Assembly: GCF_014250475.1 (NCBI RefSeq)
Contig: NZ_CP060204.1
Location: 943,001-1,007,000 of the forward strand
Direction of reading: 5' to 3'
Source of the DNA: Selenomonas timonae
GTDB taxonomy: Bacteria > Bacillota > Negativicutes > Selenomonadales > Selenomonadaceae
Length of the DNA: 64,000 bases
Shown: positions 34,583 to 43,218 of the stretch, one piece after another
Position numbering within the stretch: position 1 is the first letter of the stretch
How the letters are laid out: each line of letters begins with the position of its first letter
Notes under the pieces: model-generated
What the model was told of the DNA's origin: nothing
What the model saw: only the letters and a program-made list of their open reading frames with translations
Database searches by the model: none
Position numbers and translations under genes: made by a program

Positions 34583-35737
34583 ATGACCGGCAAAATCAAA
34601 GTCATGTCGATCTTTGGCACGCGTCCCGAGGCAATCAAGATGGCACCTGTCGTCAGGGCGCTCATGCAGCACACGGACGAGATCGAGATGCGGACGCTCG
34701 TCACGGCGCAGCACCGCGAGATGCTCGATCAGGTGCTGCACCTCTTCCACATCGTCCCCGACTATGACCTCAACATCATGGCGGCAGGGCAGACCCTCTT
34801 CGACATCACCACGCGTGCGATGATGGGCATCAACGAGGTCTTTCAAAAGGAGAGACCCGACCTCGTGCTCGTCCACGGCGACACGACGACGACATTTGCG
34901 GGCGCGCTTGCCGCATACTACCATCAGATCCCCGTCGGTCACGTCGAGGCGGGGCTCAGGACGCATGACATCTATTCGCCGTTCCCCGAGGAGATGAACC
35001 GCCGCCTGACGGGTGGGATCGCAACCCTACATTTCGCACCGACGCCGACCGCACACGCGAACCTCGTCGCCGAGGGCGTGCCCGAGCGGCGCATCTTCGT
35101 CACGGGCAATACGGTCATCGACGCACTGCATCACACCGTACGCCCCGACTATGTCCTTCCCGCAGAGTTGGCGGGTGTGGACTTTGCAAATCACCGCGTC
35201 CTCCTCGTCACGACACATCGGCGGGAGAACCTCGGTGAGCCGATGCGTCACGTCTACCGTGCGATTCGCAGCATCATCGAGCAGATGGACGATGTGGAGG
35301 TCATCTTCCCCGTCCACCGCAACCCAAAGGTGCGCGAGATCGTGCGCGAGGAGCTCGGCGGAATTTCGCGCGTGCACCTCATCGATCCGCTCGACTATGA
35401 GCCGTTTGCAAATCTTATGGCGCGTGTTGACATCGTGCTCACGGACTCGGGCGGCATTCAGGAGGAGGCTCCCTCGCTTGGCAAGCCCGTACTCGTGCTG
35501 CGTGATACCACAGAGCGCCCCGAGGCAGTCACGGCGGGGACCGTGCGGCTCATCGGTACGGATGAGCAGCGCGTCTATGACGAGACTATGCGCCTCCTGA
35601 CCGAGCCGACCGCCTATACGCACATGGCGGAGGCGGTCAATCCCTACGGTGACGGAGAGGCATCGCGCCGCATCATCGAGGCGATCCTCTATCATGCGGG
35701 ACACGCACAGACACCGCCGGAACCGTTCGGGGCATAG
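34583..35737 (+). CDS. wecB: UDP-N-acetylglucosamine 2-epimerase (non-hydrolysing)
   Basis: A 384-residue WecB that interconverts UDP-GlcNAc and UDP-ManNAc in the cytosol. Signatures are MSIFGTRPEAIKMAPVV, LVHGDTTTTFAGALAAYY, HVEAGLRTHD, PFPEEMNRRLT, FVTGNTVIDAL, VTTHRRENLG and LTDSGGIQEEAPSLGKPVLVLR. ATG 34583 has GAGAGGAG and AAAGG upstream. ManNAc donors commonly feed linkage units or O-antigen synthesis, which fits the adjacent WecA/TagO homologue. Confidence 0.96.
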   Translation: MTGKIKVMSIFGTRPEAIKMAPVVRALMQHTDEIEMRTLVTAQHREMLDQVLHLFHIVPDYDLNIMAAGQTLFDITTRAMMGINEVFQKERPDLVLVHGDTTTTFAGALAAYYHQIPVGHVEAGLRTHDIYSPFPEEMNRRLTGGIATLHFAPTPTAHANLVAEGVPERRIFVTGNTVIDALHHTVRPDYVLPAELAGVDFANHRVLLVTTHRRENLGEPMRHVYRAIRSIIEQMDDVEVIFPVHRNPKVREIVREELGGISRVHLIDPLDYEPFANLMARVDIVLTDSGGIQEEAPSLGKPVLVLRDTTERPEAVTAGTVRLIGTDEQRVYDETMRLLTEPTAYTHMAEAVNPYGDGEASRRIIEAILYHAGHAQTPPEPFGA

Positions 35738-35770
35738 GGATTCTTTCGCGTGCGCAGGGAGGGAGAACCG

Positions 35771-36007
35771 ATGGAGCAGAAAAATACGCCGCCATCCGCA
35801 GGCGTTGAGGCTCTGCGTGCATGCGGTCTCCTCTCGGGTGTCGGCATCTACTTTGTCGTCTTTCTTGGCGTATTCATCTTTCTCGGCAAATGTGCCGACG
35901 ACTTCCTCGGCACGGGGCATGTCTGCACCATCGTGGGCATTCTCCTCGGCTTTCCTGCCGCGATCTACAGCCTGTATCGGCAGCTGAAACACTATAAGCT
36001 TGTATAA
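35771..36007 (+). CDS. AtpZ/AtpI-like small membrane protein
   Basis: A 78-residue protein with two membrane helices, GLLSGVGIYFVVFLGVFIF and VCTIVGILLGFPAAIYSLY, separated by GKCADDFLGTG. This is the layout of the AtpZ (F0F1-ATPase subunit / AtpI-like) family. ATG 35771 is preceded directly by AGGGAGGGA. In related genomes such a gene often links wecB to the ATP synthase operon. Here a hairpin and an unrelated gene follow, so the synthase must be elsewhere. Assignment rests on topology and context. Confidence 0.65.
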   Translation: MEQKNTPPSAGVEALRACGLLSGVGIYFVVFLGVFIFLGKCADDFLGTGHVCTIVGILLGFPAAIYSLYRQLKHYKLV

Positions 36008-36009
36008 AT

Positions 36010-36038
36010 CCCTGCAAAGCTCAATGTGCTTTGCAGGG
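36010..36038 (+). terminator. Hairpin after the AtpZ-like gene
   Basis: An 11-bp perfect stem CCCTGCAAAGC/GCTTTGCAGGG with a 7-nt loop. The tail CATATTTA is only weakly T-rich, so termination may be partial. Confidence 0.6.
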
Positions 36039-36062
36039 CATATTTACAGAAGGAGAGGCAGT

Positions 36063-36575
36063 ATGGAAAATTTATTTGAGCAGATTCGCGCTTTTCTTTC
36101 GGCTCCGACTGAGAACGCGGACGAATTTGACGCGAGCGATGCGCTGATCTGGGTGGATTGGGGAGAGGAGGACGATGCCGTTCTTGGCTATCTGAACGAT
36201 GTTCTCCCCGAGGCGGCGCAGATTGATTACGAATGTACGGATTCGGCGGAGGAGCGCGGCTTTGATATTCTCCTAAAGGTGGATGGAGCAGCGCACGCCA
36301 TTCCCTACGCGGCGGATGCGGCGGACAGGGACACCACGCTGAAGGCAGCGCAGGAGTATCTTGCGCCCATGTATGAGATTCGCTGGTATATGGGCTCGCT
36401 CGGCAGCGATACGCTTGCGTTCTGTGTGTTGCAGGCGGAGCAGTGGAGGCGGCTCGCGCAGGAGTTCGGTGCGGAGACTCTGGACTACTATTTCGCACCG
36501 ATTGATGCGGACAGCAAGATGTTCGAGATGGACGCGGACGAGGTCTTCGATCTGCTGGAGCAGAGAAAACAATAG
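36063..36575 (+). CDS. Hypothetical acidic protein (170 aa)
   Basis: A 170-residue, strongly acidic soluble protein opening MENLFEQIRAFLSAPTEN, with no signal peptide, membrane segment or motif I recognise. ATG 36063 follows AAGGAGAGG. It stands alone between a hairpin and a bidirectional terminator. Composition matches the neighbours, so recent transfer is not suggested. Function unknown. Confidence 0.7.
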   Translation: MENLFEQIRAFLSAPTENADEFDASDALIWVDWGEEDDAVLGYLNDVLPEAAQIDYECTDSAEERGFDILLKVDGAAHAIPYAADAADRDTTLKAAQEYLAPMYEIRWYMGSLGSDTLAFCVLQAEQWRRLAQEFGAETLDYYFAPIDADSKMFEMDADEVFDLLEQRKQ

Positions 36576-36592
36576 TACAGATAAACGAACAC

Positions 36593-36628
36593 AACCGCCC
36601 CGCAGGGTTGAACCTTGCGGGGCGGTTT
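36593..36628. terminator. Bidirectional terminator between convergent genes
   Basis: AACCGCCCCGCA pairs with TGCGGGGCGGTT around a ~12-nt loop. It separates the plus-strand hypothetical gene from the minus-strand hexokinase gene. The T-rich side is weak on the plus strand. Confidence 0.8.
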
Positions 36629-36639
36629 CGTGTGTATCT

Positions 36640-37929
36640 TTATTTTCTCTCCGTCATCGCGGCGGCAAGCGCTGCGCCGAGGGCGGAGCCGGCGTTTTCG
36701 AGGATGATCTTGACGTTGACCGCCTCGTCTAAGAGGAGGGTGTCGAGCGCACCACGTAGGTGATGTGCGACGAGCGGTACTTTCTCATAGACGGAGCCGT
36801 CGACGGCGACGAACTGGTTCTCGAGCTCGTTCTCACCCATGCGGTGCTGGATGATGGCGACGTACGTTGCTGCAACAATGCGTGCGGAGCGGACGATGAC
36901 GGCAGTCGCGAGTTCCTGCAGCAGGGCGCGCTCGGCGGCGGTGAAGGTCATGCCTGTCTTGGCTTCGATGACCGCACCTGCCGCATGGCGGTCGAGGTAG
37001 GCATCGGTGATGATCTCGGAGAGCTCGATGCTCGAAAACGGATAGACCCCGTCCGCACCGAGGAGATCTGCAAGTGCCGTACCGTAGAGTGTGCCGAGGT
37101 AGCGCCCGGACACCATCTTTTCGAGCCGCTGTGCGCCGGGCTGCTCGGACTCCTTGTCAAGGAGTTCGTCGTATTTGGAGAAGGGCAGCCGCCCAAAGCC
37201 GCCCGACTCCATGTTGATGACGGTCGGCGTCTCGCTGCCGTCCGCGAACTCCTCATAGTAGCAGGTGTTCTGCCCCGTGGCGTAGATCGATCCGATGTAG
37301 GTGTGCTCGTGCTTGTACGCCGCTGCGAGCAGCACTGCGACCGTATCGTTGATGACGGCGACGGGTTCAACGTTCGTCATGCCGCGCCGTGCGAGTGCCT
37401 CTTTGAGCAGGTCGTTGACAACCTTGCCCTCGACCCCCTGCGTGGCGAACTCCTTCGTCCAGACGATGAGCCGTGCGTTGTAGAGGTCGGTCTGTGTGGA
37501 GGGAAAGGAGAAGGTATGTCCAAGGAGGTATTTTGTCTCCCGATTTCCGTCGATTGCTTCGTCGATGATCTCCGCGAGGAAGTCAAACATCTCCTCTGCC
37601 GTCGCATCTGCGCTGACGTAGTCGTAGACACCGGGGAGGGTGAGCGGCTTTGCAACCTTGCTCAGCACCTCGTATTCGCCGCCGCCTTTGAGGAGGATGC
37701 GCAGGGCGCGGACGTTCGTGCCGCCAAAGTCGAGCGCAAGGAAGGAGCCGAGCTCCTTGCCGCTTGGAAGCCCTGCATAGGAGCGGAGCATACGGAGTGT
37801 TGCACCCTCTTTGCCCGCGAGCCCCGCGCACATATCGGCGCGGAAATCATCGGCGATCTTGCGGAGCGCATCGTCGTCTATGGTGAAGGCTGCCTTTATC
37901 TCGTCAAATTTTTCACGATCAAATCCCAT
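36640..37929 (-). CDS. Hexokinase of the eukaryotic-type family
   Basis: A 429-residue hexokinase (hexokinase_1/2 family, not ROK or Glk). The phosphate-1 motif is LALDFGGTNVRAL (Asp67-Thr71). GHTFSFPSTQ and VEPVAVINDTVAVLLAAAY carry the sugar-binding and catalytic Asp residues, and FVAVDGSVYEKVP lies near the C-terminus. ATG 37929 has GGGAGGAG five bases upstream; the upstream TTG would place that site inside the gene. This type is rare in bacteria but known in some anaerobes. It is last in the minus-strand sugar operon and would phosphorylate the free glucose released by the glucosidase. Confidence 0.9.
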   Translation of the reverse strand: MGFDREKFDEIKAAFTIDDDALRKIADDFRADMCAGLAGKEGATLRMLRSYAGLPSGKELGSFLALDFGGTNVRALRILLKGGGEYEVLSKVAKPLTLPGVYDYVSADATAEEMFDFLAEIIDEAIDGNRETKYLLGHTFSFPSTQTDLYNARLIVWTKEFATQGVEGKVVNDLLKEALARRGMTNVEPVAVINDTVAVLLAAAYKHEHTYIGSIYATGQNTCYYEEFADGSETPTVINMESGGFGRLPFSKYDELLDKESEQPGAQRLEKMVSGRYLGTLYGTALADLLGADGVYPFSSIELSEIITDAYLDRHAAGAVIEAKTGMTFTAAERALLQELATAVIVRSARIVAATYVAIIQHRMGENELENQFVAVDGSVYEKVPLVAHHLRGALDTLLLDEAVNVKIILENAGSALGAALAAAMTERK

Positions 37930-37975
37930 GGTAACTCCTCCCAACCAAAGTAGTTTTTGTGTGATGAACTTGGAT

Positions 37976-38020
37976 CGTACGAACCTGTTTGCGCAACGAG
38001 GTGTTCGCGTGGGGCTTGTA
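37976..38020 (-). repeat. Partial copy of the PTS-flanking repeat
   Basis: The segment GTTTGCGCAACGAGGTGTT followed by CGCGTGGGGCTT resembles the left end of the 40535-40687 element (GTTTGCGTAACTAAGCGTTT then GCGTGGAGTT). It lies between the HAD and hexokinase genes; the hairpin part is missing. Confidence 0.5.
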
Positions 38021-38035
38021 CTGACCTAAATCTGT

Positions 38036-38809
38036 TTAACAAAAGTGATCGAGCATCGCGCCGACGCTCGGGAATACCTGCTTTGCCTGTGCCTGTATCT
38101 CGGGGCGTGCCGTGGTGAGCGAGTAGCCGTCCCATGCCTTGAGCATGGGCAGATCGTTCGTCTCGTCGCCGATGGCGAACACCTCCGCGCCGTCCCATCC
38201 CATGACGGAGAGGAGAGTACGGATGCCCTGATCCTTGCTGATGCCGGCGGGCGTGATGTCAAGGCTGCACGCGTTCGGGAATGCGTGAATCTTATCCCCC
38301 AGTTTTGCGTTCAGCACGGCGGCACATTCATCGGACAGGGTAGGCTCATGAAAGCCGAGCGAGAACTGCTGAATCCCCGTCAGTCCTCCGATGTCGGCTT
38401 CCGTGATATAGACGATGGGGAAGTCCCAGTCCTTTGCCTCGCGTTCGATCCACGAGCCCTCTGAGTGGTGGCAGAGATAGGTCACATCTGCCGCTGAGAA
38501 GGCGAAGTGAAAGGACTTCTGTGCGCTCGGCTCCGACGCAATCGCCGTGAGCGCGCGAGGATCAATCTCCGCCTGAAATCGTACGGATGCATCCGCACCC
38601 CGTATGATGCCGCCGTTGTTGCAGACGGTGTAGTCAAACTCTACGCCGTACGCAATGAGCTGGGGGACGAGCATCCCGTAGTCGCGCCCCGAGATGACGC
38701 CGAACTTGTGCCCTGCCGCACGCCAACGGGCGATGCCCTCCTTCGTCTCCGCGTCGATCTTGCCGCCCCTGAGGAGCGTACCGTCGTAATCGCTTGCCGC
38801 TACCTTCAT
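38036..38809 (-). CDS. Cof-type HAD-superfamily sugar phosphatase
   Basis: A 257-residue HAD phosphatase. Motif I is VAASDYDGTLL (nucleophile Asp7, Asp9), motif II lies in KFGVISGRDY, and motif III/IV is AEVFAIGDETNDLPML. A C2-type cap lies between. The start overlaps the end of the glucosidase gene by 4 nt (ATGA). In this operon a sugar phosphate or a by-product of sugar phosphorylation is a plausible substrate. Confidence 0.88.
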   Translation of the reverse strand: MKVAASDYDGTLLRGGKIDAETKEGIARWRAAGHKFGVISGRDYGMLVPQLIAYGVEFDYTVCNNGGIIRGADASVRFQAEIDPRALTAIASEPSAQKSFHFAFSAADVTYLCHHSEGSWIEREAKDWDFPIVYITEADIGGLTGIQQFSLGFHEPTLSDECAAVLNAKLGDKIHAFPNACSLDITPAGISKDQGIRTLLSVMGWDGAEVFAIGDETNDLPMLKAWDGYSLTTARPEIQAQAKQVFPSVGAMLDHFC

Positions 38810-40470
38810 TTTACTTCCTCCTCATAGACAACCGCCTCAAGCGGGCGGAGCACTGTGCTCGGCGCATCTGTATAGCTGCCGATGAGACGCACGCCCTTTA
38901 GGAATCCTGCGGGCAGTGCCGCCTCCTCCGCGGAAAAGTTGACCGTCGTAACGATGCGGCGATTGCCCGCCGTACGCGAGAATGCGTAGATCTGCTCATT
39001 GTCCGCGAGCAGTTCCTCATAGACACCGCTGAGCAGTACGGGGTTCGTCTTGCGTAGACGAATGATTTGCTTGTAGTAGGAGAGGACGGAATCCGCATCC
39101 TTTTCCTCAGCCGCCGCATTGATTTCGCGGTAGTTTTCGTTCGCGGGCAGCCACGGCGTACCTGTCGTAAATCCTGCGTTTGCCGTATCGTCCCACTGCA
39201 TTGGCGTGCGTGCGTTGTCGCGGCTGTTGAAGTGAACGAAGGACAGCGCCTCTGCGGGGCTGAATCCTTCCTTGAGCGCAAGCTCGTACTGACCGTGGGA
39301 GGAGATGTCGTCGTATGAGTCGATCGTGTCCCATTTGACATTGGTCATGCCGAGCTCCTCGCCCTCGTAGATGAAGGGCGTGCCGCGCAGTGTCATGAGG
39401 ACGGTCGCGAGTGCCTTTGCGGCGAGGCGTGTATCGCCGCCCTTCGGGAAGAAGTAGTTGACGGAGCGTGCGCGGTCATGGTTCTCGAAGTAGATCGGGT
39501 ACCAACCTTCTTTGGCAACGCCCGCCTGACTTGCCGAGAGCGCGCCCTTGAGCTTTGTGAGTTTCCACGGAACCATCTTCGACCAGCATTCGCCGCCCTC
39601 GTATGGAACGAGGACGTGTGCGAACTCGAACAGCATCGAGAACACACCGTTTTCGCCGACCCAGTCGGGGAGCTCTGCGACCGAGACGCCGTTTGCCTCA
39701 CCGACGGTGAAGATGTCGTGCCCGTCAAAGACCTCCCTGCGGAACTCGTGAAGAAAATCGAGGATGCCGGGCGTGTTCGCCGTCATCGTGTGGACGCTCA
39801 CCATGCCATCCGCCGCGTCGGGCGTGCCGTCCTCAAAGACAGCGGGCTTTTTGATGTAGGTGATCGCGTCGATGCGGAAGCCGCCGACGCCCTTGTCGAG
39901 CCAGAAGTTCGCCGCCGCGAAGAGGGCTGCGCGTACCTCCGGGTTCTCCCAGTTGAGATCGGGCTGCGCCTCGGCAAAGGTGTGGAGGTAGTACTGCCCG
40001 CGCTCTTTGCAGTACGTCCACGCAGAGCCGCCGAAGATGCCGCGCCAGTTCGTCGGCGCACTGCCGTCGGGCTTCGCATCACGCCAGATGTACCAATCGC
40101 TCTTTGCGTTATTGCGGCTCGACTTCGACTCGATAAACCACGGATGCTGATCGGAGCTGTGGTTGTAGACGAGATCCATGACGATGCGGATGTCACGGCG
40201 CTTTGCCTCGGCGATCAGTTCCTCCATGTCGGCAAGCGTGCCGAACTGGGGATTGATGCCCGTGTAGTCGCTGATGTCATAGCCGTTGTCGACCATGGGG
40301 GATGGATAGACGGGGGTGAGCCAGAGCGCACCCGCGCCGAGATCCTTCAGATAGTCGAGCTTTTCGGTGATGCCGCGCAGATCGCCCGTGCCGTTTCCCG
40401 TCGTGTCATTGAAGCTCTTCGGGTAGATCTGGTAAACGGCGGTGTTCTGCCACCATTTTGTTGCTTTCAT
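38806..40470 (-). CDS. GH13 alpha-glucosidase (trehalose-6-phosphate hydrolase / oligo-1,6-glucosidase type)
   Basis: A 554-residue glycoside hydrolase family 13 enzyme with the (beta/alpha)8 catalytic core. Family regions are MDLVYNHSSDQHPWF, GGFRIDAI (nucleophile Asp201), FTVGEAN (acid/base Glu258) and FENHDRARS (His331-Asp332). The opening WWQNTAVYQIYPKSF is that of TreC, DexB and oligo-1,6-glucosidases. Next to an alpha-glucoside PTS it probably splits a phosphorylated disaccharide to glucose and glucose-6-phosphate, which would explain the hexokinase downstream. Trehalose-6-phosphate and maltose-type phosphates cannot be separated from sequence. Confidence 0.88.
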   Translation of the reverse strand: MKATKWWQNTAVYQIYPKSFNDTTGNGTGDLRGITEKLDYLKDLGAGALWLTPVYPSPMVDNGYDISDYTGINPQFGTLADMEELIAEAKRRDIRIVMDLVYNHSSDQHPWFIESKSSRNNAKSDWYIWRDAKPDGSAPTNWRGIFGGSAWTYCKERGQYYLHTFAEAQPDLNWENPEVRAALFAAANFWLDKGVGGFRIDAITYIKKPAVFEDGTPDAADGMVSVHTMTANTPGILDFLHEFRREVFDGHDIFTVGEANGVSVAELPDWVGENGVFSMLFEFAHVLVPYEGGECWSKMVPWKLTKLKGALSASQAGVAKEGWYPIYFENHDRARSVNYFFPKGGDTRLAAKALATVLMTLRGTPFIYEGEELGMTNVKWDTIDSYDDISSHGQYELALKEGFSPAEALSFVHFNSRDNARTPMQWDDTANAGFTTGTPWLPANENYREINAAAEEKDADSVLSYYKQIIRLRKTNPVLLSGVYEELLADNEQIYAFSRTAGNRRIVTTVNFSAEEAALPAGFLKGVRLIGSYTDAPSTVLRPLEAVVYEEEVK

Positions 40471-40534
40471 TGGTGTTGCCTTTCGTATATTGATGTGCTT
40501 GTATGCCTAGATGGAGGTTGTGCATCATGCGATG

Positions 40535-40687
40535 CTCCTAAGCAAACCCTAGTGGAGCAAGCGGGGAAAAGTGCGCGTTCTGCCCTCTGCGGATTTCTTT
40601 CGTTCAAGCGAAGCGCGTTTAAGAAGTCCGCAGGTATTTAGGCAGATAAGCGCACGACCGTTTGCGTAACTAAGCGTTTGCGTGGAG
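40535..40687 (-). repeat. Hairpin repeat downstream of the PTS gene (copy A)
   Basis: About 150 bp, nearly identical to the inverse of 43054-43204. The core is a 13-bp stem, CTGCGGATTTCTT pairing with AAGAAGTCCGCAG around about 23 nt. It fills most of the gap between the PTS and glucosidase genes and is non-coding. Confidence 0.85.
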
Positions 40688-40713
40688 TTCGCACACGCAC
40701 GATCAAATCACAT

Positions 40714-42825
40714 TTAGAACGTCAGCACAAAGGTCTCGCCCGCTTTTGCATCCATACCCGTCGTCTTCTTCATAAGTGGGTACTCAGCGGAGTTCGTCAC
40801 TGCCATGATGACCGTGTCCTGATAGCCCGCCGCATGAATCACATCGCGGTCGAACTTCACGAGCGGTGCACCCGCCTTTACGCGGTCACCCATCTTGACG
40901 AGGAGGTCGAAGCCCTTGCCTTCGAGTTTCACCGTGTCCACGCCGATGTGGATGAGGAGTTCCGCGCCGTTGTCCATACGGAGACCCACTGCATGACGGC
41001 TGTCCTCCATGACCATCGTGACCTCGGCGTCAGCAGGAGCGACAACGATGCCCTCGGTTGGCTCGACTGCAACGCCGTCGCCCATCATCTTCTGCGAGAA
41101 CATCTCGTCCTTGACCTCGCTCATGTCGATTACATGACCCGTCGTGACTGCCGTGACGGCAAAGGATTTCTCCGTGCCGACCGCGACCTCGTTCACATCG
41201 GAGGCAGGAGCGCTCATGAGCGCCTCGAAGCGCTCGCGGATCTGCGGGACGGAGAGACCGACGATGACTTGGAATGCGTGACCGTTGCGGACAAGCCCGT
41301 GTGCGCCTGCCTCGGTGAATGCACCCGTCGGAGCGACGAGTTCGGGATCGTTGACCGTGACGCGCAGCCGCGTTGCGCAATTCGTCACGTCCTTGATGTT
41401 TGCCGCGCCGCCGAGACCGTCGAGGAAGGCGCGTGCCTTGACATCACGCTCATCGAGCTTCATGCCGGGAGCGGCAGCCGCAGCACCTGCAGCACCCGCC
41501 TGTTTTGCCTTGTAGTCCGCCTTGGTAAAGAGCTTGTCCTCCACATCGTCGTCCGTGCGTCCCGGTGTCTTGTAGTCCTTGAGCAGGATGACCCAGCGGA
41601 AGACGAAGAAGTAGATGGCGGTGAAGCAGAGACCGACGCCGATCTGCGTGAGGTATGTCGCATAGTGATACGGGAAGAGGGGAATCCAGTTCTGAACGAA
41701 GCAGTCGATGAGACCGCCGCCGAAGTTGCCCGAGAGTCCGATCGCATAGAGCGTTGCGGAGAGCGTTGCCGAGAGCAGTGCGTGCAGGAGATAGAGAAGC
41801 GGTGCGACAAAGAGGAAGGTAAACTCGATCGGCTCCGTGATGCCGCAGAGAACCGCCGTGATCGTCGCGGGGATGAGAAGGGCGGCAGTCTTCTTGCGCT
41901 TCTCAGGCTTCGCACACATGTAGATCGCGAGTGCCGCGCCGGGCAGACCAAAGACCTTGCCGCTGCCGTGGAGGGCGAAGCCGCCCTCGGGAAAGAGTTC
42001 GCGCAGGGACTGACCGCTGACCATGAAGTCATTGATGTGTCCGAGCCAGTATGCCTGGATGCCGCCGTCGACAACCGCAGGACCGAACATGAACGGGAGA
42101 TAGATGAAGTGATGCAGACCTGCCGGCAGGAGCATTTTCTCCGAGAAGGTGTATGCCCAGACGCCGAGGATGCCGCTGGTCTTGAGGAAGAACTGGAACT
42201 GCTCGATGGCGTGCTGTACGGCCGGCCAGACAATGCAGAAGAGGAGCGCCATCGGAATCATGACGACGAAGCCGATTGCCACGACGAACGCGGGACCCTT
42301 GAAGATGCCGAGCCAGTCGGGGATGTTCGTGTCATAGAAGTGGTTGTGCAGGAACGCCGTGCAGCAGGCGATGAAGATCGCGCCGAGCATGCCCATGTCG
42401 AGCGTCTTGATGTTTGCGATCATCGCAAGGCCTGTGCCCGGCCCCGCCGGCTGGCTGTAGTCCACGCCGAATGCGCTGCCATGGAGCGTGAGGAACGCGG
42501 AGATGAAGTAGTTGAACAGCATATAGATGACGAATGATTCCATCGCACAGCGTGCAGGTTCTTTTTTCGCAAAGCCGATGGGAACGGCAATCGCGAAAAG
42601 AATGGGCATCTGCGCGAACACCGTCCACGCGCCCTGTTCGACGACAAACCAGAAATCATACCAGAGTGTGCCCTGTGCGGCGAGACTGCCGAGCAGTCCC
42701 TCGTTCTTGCAGACAATGGACACCGCCACCGTCAGACCGAAGAATGCAAACAGGATGACGGGCGTATACATCGCGCCGCCGAACCTCTGCATGTTCTGCA
42801 TGATGACATCCTTACTGAGTGCCAT
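40714..42825 (-). CDS. Alpha-glucoside PTS permease, fused EIICBA
   Basis: A 703-residue phosphotransferase permease with domains in the order C-B-A. The EIIC part (about residues 1-435) opens MQNMQRFGGAMYTPVILFAF, the hallmark of the alpha-glucoside (GlvC/MalP/AglA) branch, and contains GITEPIEFTFLFVAPLLY. The EIIB phospho-cysteine is Cys483 in NCATRLRV. The EIIA domain has its phospho-histidine at His626 in LLIHIGVDTV. An Ala-rich linker separates EIIC and EIIB. A fused EIIA means no separate glucose-type EIIA is needed. ATG 42825 follows AAGGAGG. Its partner glucosidase lies downstream and an RpiR regulator upstream. Confidence 0.93.
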   Translation of the reverse strand: MALSKDVIMQNMQRFGGAMYTPVILFAFFGLTVAVSIVCKNEGLLGSLAAQGTLWYDFWFVVEQGAWTVFAQMPILFAIAVPIGFAKKEPARCAMESFVIYMLFNYFISAFLTLHGSAFGVDYSQPAGPGTGLAMIANIKTLDMGMLGAIFIACCTAFLHNHFYDTNIPDWLGIFKGPAFVVAIGFVVMIPMALLFCIVWPAVQHAIEQFQFFLKTSGILGVWAYTFSEKMLLPAGLHHFIYLPFMFGPAVVDGGIQAYWLGHINDFMVSGQSLRELFPEGGFALHGSGKVFGLPGAALAIYMCAKPEKRKKTAALLIPATITAVLCGITEPIEFTFLFVAPLLYLLHALLSATLSATLYAIGLSGNFGGGLIDCFVQNWIPLFPYHYATYLTQIGVGLCFTAIYFFVFRWVILLKDYKTPGRTDDDVEDKLFTKADYKAKQAGAAGAAAAAPGMKLDERDVKARAFLDGLGGAANIKDVTNCATRLRVTVNDPELVAPTGAFTEAGAHGLVRNGHAFQVIVGLSVPQIRERFEALMSAPASDVNEVAVGTEKSFAVTAVTTGHVIDMSEVKDEMFSQKMMGDGVAVEPTEGIVVAPADAEVTMVMEDSRHAVGLRMDNGAELLIHIGVDTVKLEGKGFDLLVKMGDRVKAGAPLVKFDRDVIHAAGYQDTVIMAVTNSAEYPLMKKTTGMDAKAGETFVLTF

Positions 42826-42898
42826 GTGCGTTCCTCCTTAACCACTGAAAACTCCCAAATCCTAAATAACGGCGGGGAAGGTTCGTGCCTCCCGAGAA

Positions 42899-42921
42899 TG
42901 AAACTGAAACTAATATGAAAT
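42899..42921. promoter_or_regulatory. TGAAA direct repeats upstream of the PTS gene (candidate operator)
   Basis: TGAAAC (42899), TGAAAC (42905) and TGAAAT (42916) lie in a cluster between the RpiR-side terminator and the PTS start. TGAAA-type half-sites fit binding by RpiR-family regulators in general, but no site for this protein is known. Confidence 0.35.
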
Positions 42922-42942
42922 CCACTGTCCCAAAGATAGCGC

Positions 42943-42976
42943 AAAAATGCCGCGAACGCAATAGGTTCGCGGCATT
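42943..42976 (-). terminator. Terminator on the minus strand between rpiR and the PTS gene
   Basis: AATGCCGCGAAC pairs perfectly with GTTCGCGGCATT (12 bp, 7-nt loop); read on the minus strand it is followed by TTT. It separates the regulator's transcript from the PTS operon. Confidence 0.82.
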
Positions 42977-43053
42977 CGGGCAGAATGTACGGGGATGGTA
43001 TCAAAGTACACAGGATGAAATTTGTTACACGGCGTCAATGTGTCAGAGATACC

Positions 43054-43204
43054 CCACGCGAACGCTTAGTTACGCAAACGGTCGTGTGCTCGTCCGCCTA
43101 AATACCTGCGGACTTCTTAAACGCGCTTCGCTTGAACGAAAGAAATCCGCAGGGGGCGGGTCGCACGCTTTGCTCCGTTTGCTCCACTAGGGTTCGCTTA
43201 GGGG
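43054..43204 (+). repeat. Hairpin repeat upstream of the PTS gene (copy B)
   Basis: About 150 bp in the opposite orientation to copy A, with the same 13-bp hairpin core. It begins near CCACGCGAACGCTTAGTT and ends near CACTAGGGTTCGCTTAGG. It lies between rpiR and its terminator. Confidence 0.85.
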
Positions 43205-43218
43205 GATCCTCCTCCACA

